Shown here piece by piece: positions 29,899 to 37,901 of a stretch of DNA of 64,000 nucleotides. The translations under genes were made by a program, and so were the position numbers. Origin of the DNA: Marinospirillum minutulum DSM 6287. Its GTDB lineage: Bacteria; Pseudomonadota; Gammaproteobacteria; Pseudomonadales; Halomonadaceae. The notes under the pieces are model-generated. The model was not told the DNA's origin. It ran no database searches and worked only from the letters and a program-made list of their open reading frames with translations. The stretch spans positions 1 through 64,000 of the forward strand of contig NZ_AULO01000014.1 of the NCBI RefSeq assembly GCF_000422325.1. Direction: 5' to 3'. Numbering within the stretch: position 1 is the stretch's first letter; every line of letters starts with the position of its first letter.

Positions 29899-30558
29899 TT
29901 AGTTTATTTGCGCTGTTAGCTGCCAAAGGTCGTGACCGCTATTTGCGTACTTGCGTTCAAAAGGGGTTAGAGGTTCATCTACTAGATGTAACGGTTGTAG
30001 GTCGGCAACTACACCCATAAACTTCAGTGCTTGTTGCATTTCAACAACATAAAGTTGCCAATTGGTACGGCATTCCAAACGACCACCCAAAGCCAACATA
30101 TCCTTAAAAACCGGATGCCCATGCCAGCGCAGCTTAAAATCCTTTTTTTTGGGTGAAGGGTTGGGGTAAAGCAAAAAATGGTATTCCGGCCGCCAAGCGG
30201 CAGCAGCGGCTAAACGCCAAAAGTCGACCAAATCTGCCCGAATCAAAGCTGCATTTTCTGGCAATTTACCCAGTTTTCTTTCTAAGCGATCAGCAGAACG
30301 ATCCACCCCCAAAACAAAATGCTTAGGATAGCGTTTAGCTAACAGGCGGGTACTTTGCCCAACACCACAACAAGAATCTAAAATTAGCGGTCCACCGTGG
30401 TTGGCTAAAAGCACCTGAGCCTCTTCAAAAGCTTGGCGATTAAAATCTGCAATCGGCTTTTGAAAAGGCACTGTTTGGTGGCGCTGCAAAACTTCGGTTA
30501 GCTTCTCGTAAGGTTGGGTTTGGTTACTAATAACCTGACGCGAAACACTAGCTGGCAT
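29899..30558 (-). CDS. TrmB-like tRNA (guanine-N7) methyltransferase paralogue
   Basis: 219 residues from ATG 30558; a TTG at 30570 gives four more residues. The SAM site I-L-D-S-C-C-G-V-G-Q-S-T and G-V-D-R-S followed by the Y-P-N-P-S-P-K-K-K segment and R-T-N-W-Q-L-Y match the TrmB fold. However, the canonical F-P-D-P-W-x-K-x-R-H active-site sequence is altered (N for D, S-P for W-x). It may be a divergent TrmB with another substrate. Overlaps the end of the parA-like gene by 11 bases. Confidence 0.8.
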   Translation of the reverse strand: MPASVSRQVISNQTQPYEKLTEVLQRHQTVPFQKPIADFNRQAFEEAQVLLANHGGPLILDSCCGVGQSTRLLAKRYPKHFVLGVDRSADRLERKLGKLPENAALIRADLVDFWRLAAAAAWRPEYHFLLYPNPSPKKKDFKLRWHGHPVFKDMLALGGRLECRTNWQLYVVEMQQALKFMGVVADLQPLHLVDEPLTPFERKYANSGHDLWQLTAQIN

Positions 30559-31318
30559 GAAGCAACTCAAATAACGCCTGAAACTGCTGAGTTAGCTTAT
30601 GCTTGGGCGCATAGTGATTAAGCGGTTTAGACACCTGATGCGATTCACGCATTTTAACTGAGCTAGTTAAATGCACCGGCAAGACTGGGTGACCTTCTGC
30701 TAGCAGCTCATCTATCAGTTGCTTAGGTAATTTAGCCTGAGCATTAAATTGGTTCACCACTATGCCTTCAATTTCTAACGCATCATTGTGATCCATCTTT
30801 AACTCCTCTACCGCTTCGTTTAATGAATAAAGGGCTTGGCGAGAAAAAGCATCACAATCGAAGGGAATTAAACACTTTTGTGCGGCAATTAAGGCAGAGC
30901 GGGTAAAAAAGTTAAGCGCTGGTGGCGTATCTATCCAAATGGCAGGGTAGGTTTCTTCTAGCTGCTGTAAAGCTTCTTTTAACTTATAAATTTTATAACG
31001 TGATTCTAGCTTAGCCTCTAGGCTTTCTAACTCTGGGTGAGCAGCTAAAACGTAAAGGTTTTCATAGGGCGTGGCATAAACTAAATCAGCAATGGATTTA
31101 CGACCACCACCTAGGGTTAAAGACTGTTCAAAAAAGTCGAACATGCTGGAATCTAAATCTTGTGCTGGCTGCCCCATTAGGTAGTGGGTGGAATTGCCTT
31201 GCGGATCAAGATCAATAACAAGTGTTGGCTGTCCCTTAGCAGCACTCATGGCCGCCAGATTACAGGTAATGCTAGACTTACCCACACCACCCTTCTGATT
31301 AAATACAACTCGACGCAT
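30548..31318 (-). CDS. ParA/Soj-family ATPase, orphan
   Basis: 256 residues from the ATG at 31318, which has an AGGAAAG ribosome-binding site; the TTG at 31333 is rejected. The deviant Walker A motif is K-G-G-V-G-K-S-S at about residue 9, with V-I-D-L-D-P-Q-G-N-S switch and W-I-D-T-P-P-A Walker B. No parB or parS is next to it; instead it is coupled to the TrmB-like gene. A role in positioning a protein cargo (as for MipZ/PpfA-type orphans) is possible but unproven. Confidence 0.88.
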   Translation of the reverse strand: MRRVVFNQKGGVGKSSITCNLAAMSAAKGQPTLVIDLDPQGNSTHYLMGQPAQDLDSSMFDFFEQSLTLGGGRKSIADLVYATPYENLYVLAAHPELESLEAKLESRYKIYKLKEALQQLEETYPAIWIDTPPALNFFTRSALIAAQKCLIPFDCDAFSRQALYSLNEAVEELKMDHNDALEIEGIVVNQFNAQAKLPKQLIDELLAEGHPVLPVHLTSSVKMRESHQVSKPLNHYAPKHKLTQQFQALFELLHAS

Positions 31319-31630
31319 AGGTGCTTTCCTCAAAATAGCTAGGCTACAAAAAATAATAGCAACTATTCTGCTACCTCACTCAAGCGGCTGCAAGCAACCT
31401 TTCACTTTAAAAGGTTACTTGCACCCTGCAAAAGTGTTACCTAACAACCCAGCCCCACAATAGCTTTAGCAAAGCGTTTGAAAAATCATCCTAAAGAGTG
31501 ATAGCTGCAAAACCCTTGGCGCACCAGACTAATTCCATAGCTTTCAAACAATCGTTTACATAACAACTCTATGTAAGCACCAATCAAGCACTTGATCATT
31601 AGCACCGTATAACAACAAGAGGTGAACATC
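31319..31630. other. Divergent intergenic region with a strong hairpin
   Basis: 312 bases between the parA-like gene (minus) and the DUF1302 gene (plus). The only clear structure is an imperfect inverted repeat at 31390-31402 and 31410-31422 (12 of 13 positions pair, 7-base loop, stems GCAAGCAACCTTT and AAAGGTTACTTGC). No T-run follows on either strand. I see no convincing promoter and no gene in it. Confidence 0.5.
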
Positions 31631-33712
31631 ATGAGTAAGCAACCCCGCCGGACTAAAAACGGCTTTACCAAGCACTTACCACGCCTAAGCGTGCTGGCTT
31701 TAGCGATTGCAGGCATGTCGCAAGTACATGCTTTAGATTTTGCAGCAGGTGACTTTAATTTTAAAATTGACTCCAAGCTAACCCTAGGCTCTAGCTGGCG
31801 TATGGAGAAACGCAATAATGATTATATAGCGGCAGGAACACTTGCTGAACAGGGTATAACGCCCGGCAATGCACCAGGACCAATTCTTTCTGCTGGCGGT
31901 CAAACCTCAAATCCTAGCTATCAGGGTAACTCTTCCAGTAATACTGATGACGGTAATATGAACTTTGATAAAGGCGACGCCTTTTCACAAGTAATTACAG
32001 GTAACCACACTCTAGGTTTAACCCACAACGAATATCGTAATGTAGGCGCAAAAGTTAGCTTCCGTTATTGGTATGACCATGCCCTGAGCGAGCTTGACGG
32101 TTCCACCAACGCAGGCATGATTCATGACTGGAAAAACACAACTGCTTTTGATGATGCTAAAAGCGGTATTGAATTAATGGATGCCTATATTTGGGGTGAG
32201 TTCGACGTAGCAGGTCGTCCTGCGCAAGCAATTTTAGGTCGCCATGTCCTTAACTGGGGTCAAAGCAGCTTTATTCAGGGCGGTCAAAACGCAGCCAACC
32301 CTATAGATGTGCAAGCACTACGTCGTCCGGGTGCTACACTTAAAGATGCGCTGCTACCTGTTACCATGTTATCAGGTTCGATTGCCTTAGATGAAATGGG
32401 TAACTTTAACCTCGAAGGTTATTACCAGTTAGAATGGCAACGTACTCGTGCTGATGCTTGTGGTACTTATTTTTCAAATAGTGATTTTGCTGCTGAAGGC
32501 TGTGGACCAGTATATTTCCAAAGTACAAAAACTGAACAAAATAACCTAGGTGAGCTAGTCGGTGTTGCTTCTCGTCTAGAGGACAATGAACCCAGTGATA
32601 CAGGACAATATGGTATTGCTCTAAAATGGTATGCAGAACAACTCAATGGCACTGAGTTTGGTATTTCTTATCAAAACGTTCATAGCCGATTACCTATGGT
32701 TAGTGGCCGTGTTAGTACAGGTGTTATTCCATCCACATTAACTAGCTTAGCACCCTCATTAGGAATAACATCTGATCCAAACGGTGGTACTAACTATCGC
32801 GTAGAATTCCCTGAAGATCAAAAAATCATTTCTGCTTCTTTTGCAACACTACTCCCTACTGGAACAGCATGGTCAGGTGAGTTTACTTATCGACCAGACA
32901 CCCCAATTCAAATCAACGCCAATGATGTTTTAGTTCGTGGAGCCGCTGGCAATCTTGCTGCATTAAAAAAAGGCAACGATAATTTAGAGGCCAAAGCTGC
33001 CTCTTTATCAGTATCTAAAAATGCTGTTTTGATGGGTGCTGGCTTAAGTGCCGCACAAGCAGCAGGAGTAGTTGCCAGCCTCAAAGGAGCAGCAGATAAC
33101 TACGATCGTTTCATGAGTTTGTTACCATCAAATGCTGCTGCATTAGGTACAGGTGAGCAAAAGGGCTATGAAGAGAAAAATGTTTTCCAATTTCAGTCTA
33201 CTTTTATTCATGATATTAACCGTGTATTAGCAGCCGATAACCTGCGTTTAATTGGTGAAGTTGGTTTCACTTATGTAGATGGTTTACCTGATACCAGTAA
33301 AATGCGCTTTGGTCGCTCTTCTGTCTATGGCTCTTACGGCAAAGAAGTTGTTGTTAATAGCCCTGCGGATGCGGCAAAACTATCGTCAGATGCTTATAGG
33401 TTTGCCGACAACGGTTATGTAACCGACTTGTCTTGGGGCTACCGTTTAGTGGGTCAGTTGGAATACACCAACGCTTTAATCAGTGGTTTAACGCTTAAGC
33501 CAACCCTGTCTTGGAGCCATGATGTGAGCGGTTACGGCCCAGAGCCTGGCAGCCAGTTTTATGAAGGCCGCATGATTTTGGGTACTGCTTTAGCTGCTGA
33601 ATACATGAACACCTACACAGCTAACCTTAGCTACACCAACTACTTCGATACCGACTACTGGGATTTGGATGACCGGGATTTTGTTAGTCTAAATGTGGGC
33701 GTTAATTTTTAA
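31631..33712 (+). CDS. DUF1302 family outer-membrane-type protein
   Basis: 693 residues from ATG 31631 with a GAGGTG ribosome-binding site (the GTG at 31622 lies within it). A signal peptide ends V-H-A before L-D-F. The mature protein is rich in aromatic, alternating beta-strand segments and ends with a strand terminating in F, like outer-membrane barrels. L-G-R-H-V-L-N-W-G-Q-S and S-G-Y-G-P-E-P-G-S-Q-F-Y-E-G are typical DUF1302 sequences. DUF1302 and DUF1329 proteins are almost always adjacent and occur with hydrophobic-compound catabolism or transport genes. The precise role is unknown. Confidence 0.9.
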   Translation: MSKQPRRTKNGFTKHLPRLSVLALAIAGMSQVHALDFAAGDFNFKIDSKLTLGSSWRMEKRNNDYIAAGTLAEQGITPGNAPGPILSAGGQTSNPSYQGNSSSNTDDGNMNFDKGDAFSQVITGNHTLGLTHNEYRNVGAKVSFRYWYDHALSELDGSTNAGMIHDWKNTTAFDDAKSGIELMDAYIWGEFDVAGRPAQAILGRHVLNWGQSSFIQGGQNAANPIDVQALRRPGATLKDALLPVTMLSGSIALDEMGNFNLEGYYQLEWQRTRADACGTYFSNSDFAAEGCGPVYFQSTKTEQNNLGELVGVASRLEDNEPSDTGQYGIALKWYAEQLNGTEFGISYQNVHSRLPMVSGRVSTGVIPSTLTSLAPSLGITSDPNGGTNYRVEFPEDQKIISASFATLLPTGTAWSGEFTYRPDTPIQINANDVLVRGAAGNLAALKKGNDNLEAKAASLSVSKNAVLMGAGLSAAQAAGVVASLKGAADNYDRFMSLLPSNAAALGTGEQKGYEEKNVFQFQSTFIHDINRVLAADNLRLIGEVGFTYVDGLPDTSKMRFGRSSVYGSYGKEVVVNSPADAAKLSSDAYRFADNGYVTDLSWGYRLVGQLEYTNALISGLTLKPTLSWSHDVSGYGPEPGSQFYEGRMILGTALAAEYMNTYTANLSYTNYFDTDYWDLDDRDFVSLNVGVNF

Positions 33713-33742
33713 GAACAAAAATAAAATTGAAGGATAAGTCTT

Positions 33743-35098
33743 ATGAAACACTTAAATCGTAATTTCTCTAAAAGCTTTTCTTTAAGCGGGCTGGCAACAG
33801 CCCTGGTAGCAGCTGGTTTGTTGGCAACTACTGGCTCAGCCTTTGCAGCCGATAGCTTAGGTGGTAACCAGCTTACCCCTATGGGTGCAGAGCGTGCGGG
33901 CAGTGCCGATGGTAAAATCCCTGCTTGGGACGGTGGCTTAAAAAGTGCTCCAGGCGGCTGGAAAGAAGGCTATGGCAACCCCTTTGCTAACGAAAAACCT
34001 TTGTTTGTGATTACTGCTCAAAACTACCAGCAGTATGAAAAGAATATGGCACCTGGCCAAATTGAAATGCTTAAAAAGTACCCAGATACTTTTAAAATTC
34101 CCGTTTATAAAAGCCATCGTACTGCCAACTACCCTCAGTCTGTTTATGACCTAGTTAAGAAAAATGCTAAAACAGCCAAGCTAGTGGATGGTGGTAATGG
34201 TGTAGAAAACTTTACCGAAGTAACCCCCTTCCCTCTGCCTAAAACGGGTGTAGAGCTAGTATGGAACCACTCGACTCGCTACCGTGGCAAAGGTGCCGAG
34301 CGTGAAGTAAGCCTAGTTACACCTCAAGCAGGTGGTAACTACACGGCCGTTACACTTTCAGAAGAGTTTATGTTTATTGGTGACCCAGTAGAAAACAGCC
34401 TTTTCTACTTCTTACAGTCAGTTACTGCGCCAGCGCGTTTGTCTGGCACAGTGTTACTTGTGCAGGAAACCATGAACCAAGTTAAAGAGCCACGCCGTGC
34501 TTGGATGTATAACGCCGGTCAGCGCCGTGTTCGCCGTGCACCTCAGGTTGCTTATGACGGACCAGGTACCGCAGCAGATGGTCAGCGTACTTCCGATGGC
34601 CTAGACGTATTTAATGGTTCACCCGATCGCTACGAGTGGAAGCTAGTAGGCAAAAAAGAAATGTACATTCCCTACAACGCTTACCAACTGCTTGATACTA
34701 ACTTGAGTGTTGGCGATATTGTTCAAGCCGGTCATATGAACCCAAACCACACACGTTATGAGCTACACCGTGTTTGGGAAGTTGAAGGCACACTAAAAGA
34801 TGGTCAGCGCCATATTTATGCCAAGCGTGTAATGTACTTCGATGAAGACACCTACCAAATTGCTCATGTAGATCATTACGATGGTCGTGACAATTTATGG
34901 CGTGTAGCGGAAGGTCATACTGTTCAGTTCCAAGATGTGCAAATTCCTTGGTACTCTGCAGAAACTGTTTATGACCTAGTGAATGGTCGCTACCTAGTGT
35001 CTGGTTTAATCAACGATACGCGTGGTTATAACTGGGACTACAACGCCAAGCGCAGTAGCTTTACGCCTGCTGCTCTAAACCGTGCTGGAGGTCGTTAA
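33743..35098 (+). CDS. DUF1329 family exported protein
   Basis: 451 residues, an AAGGAT ribosome-binding site, and a long signal peptide ending S-A-F-A before A-D-S. The mature domain has G-A-E-R-A-G-S-A-D-G-K-I-P-A-W-D-G-G, Y-N-A-G-Q-R-R-V-R-R-A-P and the Y-D-G-R-D-N-L-W-R region, all diagnostic of DUF1329, a beta-rich LolB/LppX-like fold that may carry hydrophobic molecules across the periplasm. It lies 30 bases after its DUF1302 partner. It is followed by a hairpin and a LuxR-type regulator gene, which may control the pair. Confidence 0.92.
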   Translation: MKHLNRNFSKSFSLSGLATALVAAGLLATTGSAFAADSLGGNQLTPMGAERAGSADGKIPAWDGGLKSAPGGWKEGYGNPFANEKPLFVITAQNYQQYEKNMAPGQIEMLKKYPDTFKIPVYKSHRTANYPQSVYDLVKKNAKTAKLVDGGNGVENFTEVTPFPLPKTGVELVWNHSTRYRGKGAEREVSLVTPQAGGNYTAVTLSEEFMFIGDPVENSLFYFLQSVTAPARLSGTVLLVQETMNQVKEPRRAWMYNAGQRRVRRAPQVAYDGPGTAADGQRTSDGLDVFNGSPDRYEWKLVGKKEMYIPYNAYQLLDTNLSVGDIVQAGHMNPNHTRYELHRVWEVEGTLKDGQRHIYAKRVMYFDEDTYQIAHVDHYDGRDNLWRVAEGHTVQFQDVQIPWYSAETVYDLVNGRYLVSGLINDTRGYNWDYNAKRSSFTPAALNRAGGR

Positions 35099-35118
35099 CA
35101 TTTAAAATCCTTGCTTCT

Positions 35119-35166
35119 CTTGTCGCTCTAGCCCATTTTGTTTAGCTTAATGGCTTTAGCGACAAG
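35119..35166 (+). other. Stem-loop between the DUF1329 and LuxR-regulator genes
   Basis: CTTGTCGCT (35119-35127) pairs with AGCGACAAG (35158-35166), and inside it AGCC (35130-35133) pairs with GGCT (35152-35155), leaving an 18-base loop. It starts 20 bases after the DUF1329 stop and ends just before the AAGGAT ribosome-binding site of the regulator gene. There is no T-run. It may stabilise or process the upstream mRNA, or limit read-through into the regulator. Confidence 0.5.
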
Positions 35167-35183
35167 CAGAGGTTAAGGATTAA

Positions 35184-37856
35184 ATGGCTAGCAGTGCAAT
35201 AAATCAGGCTAAAAACAATAATTACAGCCTACTCTCTTTTCGTTACGAACCACCTAAAATGCCAGCACAAACTCTGGTACGTGACCGCCTTCTTAGCCAG
35301 CTTCAGGCCGCAGCTGCTTGCCGTTTAACGCTTCTACTAGCACCAGCGGGTACAGGCAAAACTCTGCTATTAAGCCAGTGGAAAGCCAGCGAAAGAATTG
35401 CCGTTACCTGGTTTAACCTAACGTCTACCACTGTAACACCCGCCAGCTTTATTTATGGACTAATACAGAGTTTACGCAAGCTGCCAGAGCTTCCTAATAA
35501 ATTGGGCGAATCAACACTGGCAGACTTAGCGGCTAATCCTTCTGATAATTTAGAACACTTGCTGCTGCCTTTAATGGCTGAAATTAAAGCAGCACTTAAA
35601 ACCCCCAGCCAGCTAGTAATAGACGCAGCAGAAAACTTAACTAACCCAGCAACGCTAAAACTAATGGATTTATTGCTGCAGGCTCTACCTAGTAAACTGA
35701 GTTTAATTCTTGCCAGTCGCACCCATTTACCCTTACAACAGTTAACGCCTTTACAGCTAGCTGATCAACTTAGGGTTATTCAAAGAAAAGATTTAGACTT
35801 TACCCAAGATGAAATTAGGCAGTTATTACAACAGCTTAATAAAACCCTGCACCTTTCATCCGTCACAAGTATTTGGCAGCTTACCCTCGGCTGGCCTGCT
35901 GCTATTAAGTTTATTTGCCAAAGCAGTAGTAGCGACCTAGCTGGTAGCCTTGCCTTGGTACGCCCTTTTTTGCAGCTTGAAGTGCTAGCTCCTTTAACAA
36001 ATCAACAAAGGCAGCTCTTAGCTAGCTTAGCGTTACTTGATGCTGCCAGCGCTGAGTTATTAACTGAGTTAACGGCTAGTCAGGTTACCGAGGAATCGCT
36101 TAGACACCTAGCCGCTGTAGGGTTAATTTTGCCCACCTCGGCCGATGCCAAAAGTATTACAAACACTACCTTTTCTAGCGCTGAGCCTTGGTTTAAATTA
36201 CACCCCTTGCTGCTTAGTCTTGTCTTTCAAAAATCCAGCCCTCTCTTAACGAAAGATTTAGCTTTTCATAAGCAAGCTGCTCAAGCCTTAGCTAAACGGG
36301 GTTTGTTTTTTCCTGCCGCCCAGCAAGCTTTTTTAGCCAAAGAAACTACCTTGCTAGCCAATTATATGCAAAAACTAGCCAGCCACTTATTACGCAGCCT
36401 AGATGCTAGCCAGTTTTTAATTTGGCGTAATGCCCTTGAAATAAAAACAATAGAGGCTTCAGCAGAGCTAACATTTATTAACTGTTGGGCTTTACTCTTT
36501 GCCAACCTAACCCAAGCGGCCAGCAAGTTATTAAACACCAGCCAATTTAAAAACCTGCCAGAAGCAAAATTAATTAATTGTTATTTATTAGTGAGTGAGC
36601 AGAAAACAGAACAGGCTGTACAAGAAGCGCTAACTCTTTACCCGGAACTAAGAGAGAATCAGCCTGAAGTTGCTATTCACGCTTTGCTTTTAATTACCCG
36701 CTGGCATACTTCTCGCAACCTCTTGCGTGCTGCCAGAGGGTTTAATCGTGAGGCACAAATGCTTGCTCATCAGGTTGAAAGTCCTGAGCTGCAACAAGTT
36801 TTAGCCTACGATCAAATCACGCTAGAAGTAAATAAAGGGCACTTAAATCTTGCTGAGCACCTGCTTAATGAAGCTTTACAACTGCCAAGCAACCAGCCTT
36901 TACCCAGAGGCAGGCTGTTATTGCTTCAAGGCTTTTTATGTTGGTGCCAAGGTAAGGTGCCTTTAGCAACCCAGCTTTTAGAAGAAGCCCTAGTGTTATT
37001 ACAACCCAGCGGTGACCAACATTTAATTAGTGGTTATTTAATTTTATCGCTTGTCGCTCGTTCAAATCATAATTTAACTTCAGCCTTTGATTGGCTAGAT
37101 GAGGCAGAAAAAGCCCTGCATTTACAGCACCCTGCCTCTGCTAGTTGGCAACCCATGATTACTGCTTTTAAAGCCAGCCTTTGGTTAGATCAGGGTAAAA
37201 TCGATTTAGCCTTAACCTGGTTACAGCAACTAATTGATAAAGCACCAGAGCCAGCCTTGGTGCAACTACCCTTACAAAATCAATTATTACAGCTCTTGTA
37301 TAGCCGCGCTTTAATGAGCCACCGCCACTATGAGCAAGCTTTAGTGTTAGTTAACAAGCAATTAAGCCTAACCACTAACTACCCTGTATCTGGGCTGTTT
37401 TTACTGGTACATAAAGCCCTAGCACTTAAGCATAGTCGCCAAACAAAAGAAGCCTTGGCTACCCTGCGTGAAGCCTTACACTTGGCAGAGCCAGAAAACT
37501 TTTGTATGCCTTTTTTAAGTGCAGATAACAGTTTATTAGAGCTATTACTGCCGTTAAAAGAACAGCTTGCAAAAGGTTCAAGAAGCTTAAAGTTTGTTCA
37601 GCATTTACTGGGTCAACTAGGGCAAGCTGCTACTGGTTCAAGTAAAGACCCAACGCGCCCACTAGAGGAGCTTTCAGTCAGAGAAGAACAAGTGCTAATA
37701 TTGGTGGCAGAAGGTTTAGCAAATAAAGAAATCGCTCAAAGATTGTTTATTTCACTTCATACAGTTAAAACACATATTCGTCATATTCTGCGTAAACTCG
37801 ATGTCAGTTCACGAACTCAAGCTTTAACTAGAGCAAGGGAATTAAGGTTGCTTTAA
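35184..37856 (+). CDS. MalT/AlkS-like LuxR-family ATP-binding transcriptional regulator
   Basis: 890 residues, the size of MalT-type STAND regulators. A Walker A motif A-P-A-G-T-G-K-T lies at about residues 51-58, with L-I-L-A-S-R-T-H-L-P later in the NTPase. A long helical, TPR-like sensor region covers about 400-800. The C-terminal LuxR helix-turn-helix (about 829-885) reads L-S-V-R-E-E-Q-V-L, G-L-A-N-K-E-I-A and H-T-V-K-T-H-I-R. Such proteins oligomerise on ATP plus inducer to activate nearby operons. Its position between the DUF1302/1329 pair and fabY suggests control of the former; AlkS, the alkane regulator, is a relative, but the inducer is unknown. Confidence 0.9.
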   Translation: MASSAINQAKNNNYSLLSFRYEPPKMPAQTLVRDRLLSQLQAAAACRLTLLLAPAGTGKTLLLSQWKASERIAVTWFNLTSTTVTPASFIYGLIQSLRKLPELPNKLGESTLADLAANPSDNLEHLLLPLMAEIKAALKTPSQLVIDAAENLTNPATLKLMDLLLQALPSKLSLILASRTHLPLQQLTPLQLADQLRVIQRKDLDFTQDEIRQLLQQLNKTLHLSSVTSIWQLTLGWPAAIKFICQSSSSDLAGSLALVRPFLQLEVLAPLTNQQRQLLASLALLDAASAELLTELTASQVTEESLRHLAAVGLILPTSADAKSITNTTFSSAEPWFKLHPLLLSLVFQKSSPLLTKDLAFHKQAAQALAKRGLFFPAAQQAFLAKETTLLANYMQKLASHLLRSLDASQFLIWRNALEIKTIEASAELTFINCWALLFANLTQAASKLLNTSQFKNLPEAKLINCYLLVSEQKTEQAVQEALTLYPELRENQPEVAIHALLLITRWHTSRNLLRAARGFNREAQMLAHQVESPELQQVLAYDQITLEVNKGHLNLAEHLLNEALQLPSNQPLPRGRLLLLQGFLCWCQGKVPLATQLLEEALVLLQPSGDQHLISGYLILSLVARSNHNLTSAFDWLDEAEKALHLQHPASASWQPMITAFKASLWLDQGKIDLALTWLQQLIDKAPEPALVQLPLQNQLLQLLYSRALMSHRHYEQALVLVNKQLSLTTNYPVSGLFLLVHKALALKHSRQTKEALATLREALHLAEPENFCMPFLSADNSLLELLLPLKEQLAKGSRSLKFVQHLLGQLGQAATGSSKDPTRPLEELSVREEQVLILVAEGLANKEIAQRLFISLHTVKTHIRHILRKLDVSSRTQALTRARELRLL

Positions 37857-37901
37857 TATAATGTTAAGCTACGCAGAATTTTTTATCCTGAGGATAGTCT
37901 T

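Noticed and set aside
31390..31422. Reading the parA/DUF1302 hairpin as a terminator
   Set aside because: No T-run follows on either strand and it lies upstream of both flanking genes, so it would end neither.
35119..35166. Reading this stem-loop as a Rho-independent terminator
   Set aside because: The stem is good but no T-run follows and the next gene starts within 18 bases.
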